Source of the DNA: JASBTN01 sp965228805
GTDB taxonomy: Bacteria; Pseudomonadota; Alphaproteobacteria; Rhodobacterales; Rhodobacteraceae
Direction: 5' to 3'
NCBI RefSeq assembly: GCF_965228805.1
Contig: NZ_CBDDIE010000003.1
Span: 2,728,001-2,792,000 of the forward strand
Length of the DNA: 64,000 nucleotides
Part shown: one piece after another, positions 58,033 to 64,000 of the stretch
Layout: each line of letters opens with the position of its first letter
Position numbering within the stretch: the stretch's first letter is position 1
Made by a program: the position numbers and the translations under genes
Notes under the pieces: model-generated
Told to the model about the DNA's origin: nothing
Databases searched by the model: none
The model's input: only the letters and a program-made list of their open reading frames with translations

Positions 58033-60039
58033 ATGACGCTTTCGCTTGGGGTGGACACCGGCGGGACCTACACGGACGCGGTGCTGATCCGCGACGAGGA
58101 GGTGGTGATCGCCTCTGCCAAGTCCCTGACAACGCGGCAAGATCTGGCGCTGGGCATCGGCCGTGCGGTCGAGGCGGTGCTGACCGAGGCTCAAGTGGAC
58201 CCGGGTGAGGTGACCTTGGCTTCGCTGTCGACCACCCTGGCCACCAATGCGCTGATCGAAGGGCAGGGCGAACGGGTTGCGCTGGTGCTTGTGGGCTTCT
58301 CGGAAAAGGACCTGGCCAAACACGGGCTGGACGAGGCGATGGCGGGCGACCCGGTGCTGTGCATCGAGGGCGGCCATGACCACGCCGGTCAGCAGAAACA
58401 TCCGCTGGACGAGGACAGTTTGCGCAGCTGGCTGAACGCACATGGCGACGAAGTCTCCGGGTTTGCCGTCGCCGCGCAGTTCGCCACTCGCAACGCCGCA
58501 CATGAACGCCGCGTGGCCGAGGTCATTCACCAGGCCACCGGCCGTCCGATCAGTGCTTCGCATCATCTGTCGGCCAAGCTGAACGGGCCGAAACGGGCGA
58601 TCACGGCGATCCTGAACGCGCGGCTCATCGGCATGATCAACCGACTGATCACCCGCGCCCAGACCCGGCTGGGAGAACTCGGCGTGCACGCCCCCCTGAT
58701 GGTGGTGCGTGGTGATGGCGCGCTGATTTCGGCCGATTTCGCGCTGGAACGCCCGATCGAAACCATTCTGAGCGGCCCGGCCGCCTCGATCGTCGGGGCG
58801 CGCTGGATGACCGGGGCCAGTGACGCGCTGGTCAGTGACATTGGCGGTACGACCACGGACGTGGCGGTTCTGCGCGATGGGCGTCCGGCGATTGACCCGG
58901 AAGGCGCCCGCGTCGGTCCTTTCCGCACCATGGTCGAGGCGGTCGCGATGCGCACCACTGGCCTGGGCGGCGACAGTGAGCTGCATTTCAAGGCGGCGGG
59001 GCTGGCGGGCGGGCTGCACCTGGGTCCGCGCCGGGTTCTGCCCGTGTCCCTGGTCGCGACACAAGCGCCCGAGCTGGTGCATGACGTGCTGGATCACCAG
59101 CTGCGCACGGGCGTTTGGGACGAGAACCACGCCCGTTTCGTGCAGGCGGTTCCTGGTCTGGCCCGCCATGGGGTCAGCGGGCGCGACCTGGCACTGCTCG
59201 AACGTATTGGCGATGATGTGCGCCCCTTGGGCGCGGTGTTGACGACACGACTGGACAGGCTGGCGCTGGTCCGCCTTGTGGATCGCGGGCTGGTTCAGGT
59301 GTCGGGTGTGACCCCGTCGGACGCTGCGCACGCCTTGGGGCTCAGCGACAGCTGGGATGCGGATGCGGGGCGCAAGGCGTTGGAATTGTTTGCCCTTCAA
59401 CGCACTGGGGCAGGGCAGCTGATGGCCGAGGGCGTGGAGGCGATGGCGCAGATGGTCATTGACGAGTTGACCGACCAGACCGCCGTGGCCCTGTTGGAAA
59501 CCGCCTTTGCCGAGGAGGCCGAAGGCACGTTCGATCTGCCGCCCGAAGAACTGGCGCGCCACGTGCTGACCTGGCAGGGGCTGGCCGGGCATCGCGGCAT
59601 GCTGCGCATGGATGCCGGTTTGAACCTGCCGGTGATCGGGCTGGGGGCCTCGGCGCCCACCTATTACCCGGCGGTGGGCAAACGGTTGCATTGCGAGATG
59701 CAGCTGCCGGAACATGCCGGTGTGGCCAATGCCGTGGGTGCCGTGGTCGGGCGGGTCACAATCCGGCACTCGGGCTCTGTCACCAGCCCCTCGAACGGGG
59801 TGTACCGCGTGCATCTGGAGGAGGGGCCGGTGGATTTCCCGGCGCTGGATCCGGCGCTGGACCGGCTGGAAGAGGTGCTGCGCGCCCTTGCCGAGACAGA
59901 GGCGCGCGCCGCCGGGGCCGAGGGTATTCGCGTACACGCTGAACGCGATGTGCAGATGACCCTGATCGAAGGGGCCGAGATGTTCATCGACGCCCGGGTG
60001 GATGTCGAAGCCGCCGGGCGCCCGCGCATCGCGCATTGA
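58033..60039 (+). CDS. Hydantoinase/oxoprolinase family protein (HyuA-like), no HyuB partner
   Basis: A 668-residue HyuA-type protein of the actin/HSP70 ATPase fold. The N-terminal phosphate loop GVDTGGTYTDAVL, STTLATNALIEG, and the second loop SDIGGTTTDVAVL are clear. The family opens hydantoins, 5-oxoproline or N-methylhydantoin, or carboxylates ketones, usually with a separate HyuB subunit. No HyuB gene is next to it: modABC lies before it and a convergent sugar transporter after it. The ATG at 58033 follows GGAGGG by 6 bases. Substrate unknown. Confidence 0.8.
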   Translation: MTLSLGVDTGGTYTDAVLIRDEEVVIASAKSLTTRQDLALGIGRAVEAVLTEAQVDPGEVTLASLSTTLATNALIEGQGERVALVLVGFSEKDLAKHGLDEAMAGDPVLCIEGGHDHAGQQKHPLDEDSLRSWLNAHGDEVSGFAVAAQFATRNAAHERRVAEVIHQATGRPISASHHLSAKLNGPKRAITAILNARLIGMINRLITRAQTRLGELGVHAPLMVVRGDGALISADFALERPIETILSGPAASIVGARWMTGASDALVSDIGGTTTDVAVLRDGRPAIDPEGARVGPFRTMVEAVAMRTTGLGGDSELHFKAAGLAGGLHLGPRRVLPVSLVATQAPELVHDVLDHQLRTGVWDENHARFVQAVPGLARHGVSGRDLALLERIGDDVRPLGAVLTTRLDRLALVRLVDRGLVQVSGVTPSDAAHALGLSDSWDADAGRKALELFALQRTGAGQLMAEGVEAMAQMVIDELTDQTAVALLETAFAEEAEGTFDLPPEELARHVLTWQGLAGHRGMLRMDAGLNLPVIGLGASAPTYYPAVGKRLHCEMQLPEHAGVANAVGAVVGRVTIRHSGSVTSPSNGVYRVHLEEGPVDFPALDPALDRLEEVLRALAETEARAAGAEGIRVHAERDVQMTLIEGAEMFIDARVDVEAAGRPRIAH

Positions 60040-60069
60040 CCCGGCGGCTTCTGCTTCCTGCTCTGCCGA

Positions 60070-61167
60070 TCAGTTCAGCCGCTCACCGGTGCCCGGTGCA
60101 AAGTAGGACACCTTGCTGAGGTCGAAGGCCAGCGACAGGCTTTCCCCCGACTTGGCGCTGGTTTCCGCGTGCAGGCGCGCGGTGACCTGTTTGCCGCCCA
60201 GGTGCGAGACGACGAAGGTGTCGGCGCCCGCCGGTTCCACCATCTCGATCAGGCATTCGGCCTCCTGCACGTCCTCACCGGCGCGGAAGCCCGCCTCGGC
60301 GATATCCTCGGGCCGCAGACCCAGGATCACGTCCTCGGGCAGGTCACGCGCATGGGTGTCGGTCAGAACCAGCGGCGCGGCGCCCTCGCGGGTGATCTCG
60401 ATCTTGGTGCCGGAGCCGTTCGCCTTGGCCCGCGCCGGGATCAGGTTCATCGCCGGGCTGCCCATGAAATCCGCCACGAAGAGGTTGGCGGGGCGGTTAT
60501 AGATCTCCGCAGGCGAACCGATCTGCTGCACGATCCCACCCTTCAGCACGACGATCTTGGTGGCCAGCGTCATCGCCTCGATCTGGTCGTGGGTCACATA
60601 GACCATGGTGGCGCCCAGGTTCTGGTGCAGCTTCTTGATCTCGGTCCGCATTTCCACGCGCAGCTTGGCGTCGAGGTTGGAGAGCGGCTCGTCGAACAGG
60701 AACAGTTTAGGATCGCGCACCAGGGCGCGGCCCATGGCGACGCGCTGGCGCTGGCCGCCGGACAGCTGGCCGGGGCGCCGGTTCAACAGCTGCTCGATCT
60801 GCAGCTGCTGCGCCACTTCCTGCAGCTTGCGCTCCTGCGTGGCCTGATCAACGCCGCGAACCTTCATGCCGAAGGTGATGTTCTTGGCCACCGACATGGT
60901 GGGGTAGAGCGCATAACTCTGGAACACCATGGCAATATCGCGGTCCTTTGGGCTGACCTCGGTCATGTCGCGCCCGCCGATCTCGACCGATCCGCTGGTG
61001 ATCGGTTCCAGCCCGGCGATGCAGTTCAAGAGGGTGGACTTGCCGCAGCCCGAGGGGCCGACCAGCACCAGGAAGTCCCCGGGTTCGATCGCGACGTTGA
61101 TGTCCTTCAGGATCTCGGTCGACCCATAGTTCTTGAAGAGGTTCTGGATGTTCAGAATGGGGGCCAT
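60070..61167 (-). CDS. Sugar ABC transporter ATP-binding protein (MalK/UgpC family)
   Basis: A 365-residue CUT1-type ATPase. Walker A GPSGCGKST (about 38-46), Q-loop VFQSYALYPTM, signature LSGGQRQRVAMGRALV, Walker B LFLFDEPLSNLD and switch His in YVTHDQIEAM are present, with a C-terminal TOBE/regulatory domain (NLIPARAK, ILGLRPEDI). It starts 4 bases after the stop of the MalG-type permease and completes the glucose/mannose-type operon. Its 3' end faces the hydantoinase gene with 30 bases between. Confidence 0.9.
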   Translation of the reverse strand: MAPILNIQNLFKNYGSTEILKDINVAIEPGDFLVLVGPSGCGKSTLLNCIAGLEPITSGSVEIGGRDMTEVSPKDRDIAMVFQSYALYPTMSVAKNITFGMKVRGVDQATQERKLQEVAQQLQIEQLLNRRPGQLSGGQRQRVAMGRALVRDPKLFLFDEPLSNLDAKLRVEMRTEIKKLHQNLGATMVYVTHDQIEAMTLATKIVVLKGGIVQQIGSPAEIYNRPANLFVADFMGSPAMNLIPARAKANGSGTKIEITREGAAPLVLTDTHARDLPEDVILGLRPEDIAEAGFRAGEDVQEAECLIEMVEPAGADTFVVSHLGGKQVTARLHAETSAKSGESLSLAFDLSKVSYFAPGTGERLN

Positions 61168-61171
61168 GGGA

Positions 61172-62074
61172 TTAACCTTTCACGGAACCCGCGGTCAGCC
61201 CGCGGATGAAGTATTTGCCGGCGACGACATAGACAAGAAGGGTGGGCAGGGCAGCGATGATCGCAGCGGCCATGTCCACGTTGTATTCCTTCACGCCAGT
61301 GGTCGAGTTGACGATATTGTTCAGCGCCACGGTCACGGGTTGCGTGCCCGCCTGGCTGAATGACACGCCGAACAGGAAGTCATTCCAAATCTGGGTGAAC
61401 TGCCAGATGACGGTGACGACGATGATCGGCAGCGACAGCGGCAGGAAGATCGACCAGAAGATCCGGAAGAACCCCGCGCCATCCACCTTGGCCGCCTTCA
61501 CCAGTTCCTGCGGAATCGTGACATAGTAGTTGCGGAAGAACAGCGTGGTGAAACCGATGCCATAGATCACGTGCACGAAGATCAGCCCGGGGATGGTGCC
61601 CGCCAGACCCATCAGGCCCAGCATGCGCGCCATAGGCAGCAGCACGACCTGGAAGGGGATGAAGCAGCCAAACAGCATCAGCGAGAAGATCAGGTTCGCG
61701 CCCTTGAACTTCCACTGGGCGATGACATAGCCGTTCACGGCCCCCAACATGGTCGAGATCGCAACAGCCGGGATGGCCAGGATTACTGAGTTCCAGAAGT
61801 AAGGTCGCAGCCCTTCGCACTGAATGCCGGTACAGGCGCCCGACCAAGCGGTGCGCCAGGCTTCGAAGGTCACCTCGCGCGGGAAGGCCACCAGCGATCC
61901 GGTGCGGATCTCCTCCAGGCTTTTCAGCGAGGTGGTGACCATCACGAAGAGCGGCATAAGGTAGAAGAGGGCAAAGAGGCCAAGCAGGGTGAACAGGATC
62001 CAGCGCAGGGCGATACGGCCCCAGTTGCGGCTGGTGGTGCGGGCGGGGGCGGGGGACAGCGTCATGTCAGTCAT
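61172..62074 (-). CDS. gtsC: Glucose/mannose-type ABC transporter permease (GtsC-like)
   Basis: A 300-residue MalG-family permease with six helices and the EAA loop ELVKAAKVDGAGFFRIFW. The stretches WSGACTGIQCEGL and VNSTTGVKEYNVDMAAA are, as I recall them, shared with Pseudomonas GtsC, the glucose/mannose permease, including a periplasmic Cys pair. It overlaps the upstream permease gene by 8 bases. The sugar assignment is by resemblance only. Confidence 0.82.
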   Translation of the reverse strand: MTDMTLSPAPARTTSRNWGRIALRWILFTLLGLFALFYLMPLFVMVTTSLKSLEEIRTGSLVAFPREVTFEAWRTAWSGACTGIQCEGLRPYFWNSVILAIPAVAISTMLGAVNGYVIAQWKFKGANLIFSLMLFGCFIPFQVVLLPMARMLGLMGLAGTIPGLIFVHVIYGIGFTTLFFRNYYVTIPQELVKAAKVDGAGFFRIFWSIFLPLSLPIIVVTVIWQFTQIWNDFLFGVSFSQAGTQPVTVALNNIVNSTTGVKEYNVDMAAAIIAALPTLLVYVVAGKYFIRGLTAGSVKG

Positions 62075-62939
62075 GTTTCGCCCTCAGTTCAGAGTAGAGA
62101 TAGGGAACGATGATCGCAAAGACGACCGCCATCATGACCATGGCCGAGCTGGCCGCCTGGCCGATATCACCGCGCGAGAAGGCCATCGCGTACATGTAGG
62201 TTGCGGGCAGGTCGGTGGAGTAGCCGGGGCCGCCACCGGTCAGCGCAATGACAAGGTCGAAGCTCTTGATCGCCAGGTGCGCGAGCACGATGAAGGCGGA
62301 CAGGAAGATCGGGGCCATCGATGGGATGATGATCGCCGAGTAGATGCGATAATTCGGGATGCCGTCGACTTGCGCGGCCTTGATGATCTCGCCATCCACG
62401 CTGCGCAGACCGGCCAGGAAAAGGGCCATGACGAAACCGGACGCCTGCCAGACACCAGCAATGACCACGGCATAGATTGCCATGTTCGGGTCAATCACCC
62501 AGTCGAAGGAGAAGCTTTCAAAGCCCCAACCGCGCACCATGTTTTCGATCCCCAGGCCGGGGTTCATGATCCATTTCCAGGCGGTGCCGGTGACGATCAT
62601 CGACAGGGCCATCGGGTAGAGGTAGATCGTGCGCAACACGCCCTCGGTGCGGATCTTCTGGTCCAGCAGGATCGCCAGCAGCAGCCCCAGCACCATCGAA
62701 ATCACGATGAACAGGGTTCCGAACAGGAACAGGTTGGTCATCGCCGTATCCCAGCGCGGGGAGGAGAACAGGCGATCGTACTGGATCAGCCCGTGGATCT
62801 CGTATTTCGGCAGAAGGCGCGAGCGGGTCAGCGACACCCAGGCGGTCCAGGCGATGAAACCGTAGACGAAGACGAGGATTGCCGCGAAAGAGGGTGCAAG
62901 CACCATCTTGGGAATATGACGTTCAAGCCATTTGGTCAT
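62067..62939 (-). CDS. gtsB: Glucose/mannose-type ABC transporter permease (GtsB-like)
   Basis: A 290-residue MalF-family permease with six helices. The N-terminus (KWLERHIPKMVLAPSFAAIL), PMALSMIVTGTAWKWIMNPGLG, and the EAA loop GEIIKAAQVDGIPNYRIYSA fit GtsB-like proteins. It follows the binding-protein gene across a strong hairpin and overlaps the next permease gene. Confidence 0.82.
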   Translation of the reverse strand: MTKWLERHIPKMVLAPSFAAILVFVYGFIAWTAWVSLTRSRLLPKYEIHGLIQYDRLFSSPRWDTAMTNLFLFGTLFIVISMVLGLLLAILLDQKIRTEGVLRTIYLYPMALSMIVTGTAWKWIMNPGLGIENMVRGWGFESFSFDWVIDPNMAIYAVVIAGVWQASGFVMALFLAGLRSVDGEIIKAAQVDGIPNYRIYSAIIIPSMAPIFLSAFIVLAHLAIKSFDLVIALTGGGPGYSTDLPATYMYAMAFSRGDIGQAASSAMVMMAVVFAIIVPYLYSELRAKHD

Positions 62940-62961
62940 GGCGTCGGCCCTTTTATGAGGT

Positions 62962-62990
62962 GGCCCCGCGCCCGGATCGAGCGCGAGGCC
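62962..62990 (-). promoter_or_regulatory. Intercistronic hairpin between binding protein and permease genes
   Basis: On the minus strand GGCCTCGCGC pairs with GCGCGGGGCC over ten positions (one G-U), with a 9-base loop. No T run follows. Such hairpins after a binding-protein gene usually protect its mRNA or reduce read-through, giving more binding protein than permease. Confidence 0.6.
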
Positions 62991-63007
62991 TGGGAGTAAT
63001 GGTCAGC

Positions 63008-64000
63008 TCAGAGCGAATTGGCGACAGCGTCGGCCAGCATCTGCACGGCGTCAGCCGAGGACATGTCCGAGTTGAAATGCGCCGTCACCACATCGGTGAT
63101 CGCACCGGCTTGCGCGCCGCGCAGTGCCATGCCGTGGGCATAGCTGGGCAGCAGCGAGCCGTTTTCCGAGCTTGCCGCCATATCTGCGGCCGAGGTGTGG
63201 GCGCAGCTGTCGAACTCGTCCAGCGCCACGTCGACACGGGCCGGGATCGAGCCCTTGTTCAGGTTGAACACCTTCTGGAAGTTTTGCCCGACGATCAGCT
63301 TGGCCAGCAGCGCCTGACCGGCCTGCTTGTCGTCTCCGTCAACGGTGAACATGGCGAAGCTGTCCACGTTATAGAGGAACCCGTCGCCCGGCACCGAAGC
63401 ACAGAGGAAATCCTGGCCCGGCACCTTGCCGGCGGCCAGGAATTCGCCCTTGGCCCAGTCGCCCATGATCTGGAAGGCGGCCTCGCCATTCATCACCATG
63501 GCCGTGGCCAGGTTCCAGTCACGGCCCGAGAAGTTGTCATCGACATAGCCGCGCATCTTGCGCATCTGGTCGAACACCGCGACCATCTGGTCGGATTTCA
63601 GCGTGTCCATGTCCAGTTCGACAAAGGCCTTTTGGAAACCCTCGGCGCCCAGGATGCCCAGAGCCACGGCCTCGAACACGGTGGCGTCCTGCCAGGCCTG
63701 ACCGCCATGGGCCAGCGGCGTGATACCGGCGGCTTGCAGCTTGTCGGCGGCGGCGTTGAACTCGTCCCAGGTGGTGGGCATGGCGATGCCATTGGCCTCA
63801 AGGATGGCGGCATTGCCCCAGATCCAGTCGATCCGGTGCACGTTCACCGGTGCCGCACACCAGGTGCCCTCGCATTTCATGTGCCCGGCGATGGAGGCGG
63901 GCAGCACATCGGCCCAGCCTTCGGCCTCGGCCACGGCCGAAATGTCGGCCAGAACGCCTTCCTCATACCATTCCTGGATCGCGGGGCCCTTCAGCTGAAC
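63008..64000 (-). CDS. gtsA: Sugar ABC transporter substrate-binding protein, GtsA-like (5' partial)
   Basis: At least 330 residues of a family 1 extracellular solute-binding protein; the frame is open to the window edge, so signal peptide and start lie beyond it. PVNVHRIDWIWGN, HGGQAWQDATVFEA, GRDWNLATAMVMNGEAAFQ and IMGDWAKGE resemble glucose/mannose-binding GtsA proteins of Pseudomonas and Thermus, as far as I recall them. It would deliver sugar to the two permeases encoded downstream. Confidence 0.82.
   Translation of the reverse strand, partial: VQLKGPAIQEWYEEGVLADISAVAEAEGWADVLPASIAGHMKCEGTWCAAPVNVHRIDWIWGNAAILEANGIAMPTTWDEFNAAADKLQAAGITPLAHGGQAWQDATVFEAVALGILGAEGFQKAFVELDMDTLKSDQMVAVFDQMRKMRGYVDDNFSGRDWNLATAMVMNGEAAFQIMGDWAKGEFLAAGKVPGQDFLCASVPGDGFLYNVDSFAMFTVDGDDKQAGQALLAKLIVGQNFQKVFNLNKGSIPARVDVALDEFDSCAHTSAADMAASSENGSLLPSYAHGMALRGAQAGAITDVVTAHFNSDMSSADAVQMLADAVANSL

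Noticed and set aside
58000..60036. 678-codon open frame antisense to the hydantoinase gene
   Set aside because: It is the shadow of a conserved enzyme; no ribosome site or recognisable domain.
1..64000. CRISPR arrays, prophage, insertion sequences, tRNA or rRNA genes, defence systems
   Set aside because: No regularly spaced direct repeats, transposase, integrase, structural phage genes or tRNA-like folds were seen. The 447-residue gene shows no feature that would make it a defence protein.

Overview
The window reads as chromosomal DNA of a Rhodobacterales alphaproteobacterium (Roseobacter/Rhodobacter group). The evidence is the uniformly G+C-rich coding, a SoxF-type flavoprotein, an FtsZ with a long Pro/Gln/Ala linker and the alphaproteobacterial tail IPAFLRRQAN, and a division/cell-wall cluster that carries two small DUF2484-type membrane genes between murC and murB, as this order does. 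About 62 protein genes are supported. I see no rRNA, tRNA, CRISPR array, transposase or phage gene.

Bases 1-5821 hold a sulfur module: a SoxF/FccB-like sulfide dehydrogenase flavoprotein (5' end outside the window), a periplasmic DUF302 protein, then after a strong terminator a tight operon of two YeeE/YedE half-transporters, a metallo-beta-lactamase persulfide-dioxygenase-like enzyme, a DUF442 sulfurtransferase and a SulP anion transporter. Next come an SDR dehydrogenase, a maleylacetoacetate-isomerase-like GST, a nickel-type CsoR/RcnR repressor with an MFS exporter and a palindromic operator, dusA, a TauE/SafE exporter, a PhyH-like oxygenase, kynureninase, a small methyltransferase, pntAB, an RluE-type pseudouridine synthase and a DMT transporter.

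Bases 19309-35074 are the dcw cluster and its tail: ftsW, murG, murC, an intruding 447-residue gene of unlike composition, a frameshifted and an intact DUF2484 gene, murB, ddl, ftsQ, ftsA, ftsZ, lpxC, bamD, recN. After a D-lactate dehydrogenase-like pair and a ClC protein, 38564-46090 is a minus-strand envelope operon transcribed lptF-lptG-lptD-surA-like-pdxA-rsmA, most of it joined by ATGA overlaps and divergent from pepA-holC.

The right part has an aspartyl protease, MarC, an ABC-F ATPase, a Bcr/CflA exporter, ndk, DUF4112, a TfoX C-domain protein, and a molybdate locus (single-domain ModE, modABC) with a readable promoter and overlapping Mo-box-like palindrome. An orphan hydantoinase-A gene follows. 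The window ends in a GtsABC-like glucose/mannose ABC transporter whose binding protein runs off the end.

The most unusual non-coding signal is a composite intergenic element: a GC hairpin with a GCA loop, 11-13 bases, then a 20-21 base A/T palindrome. It occurs three times at gene 3' ends, and related palindromes follow recN.
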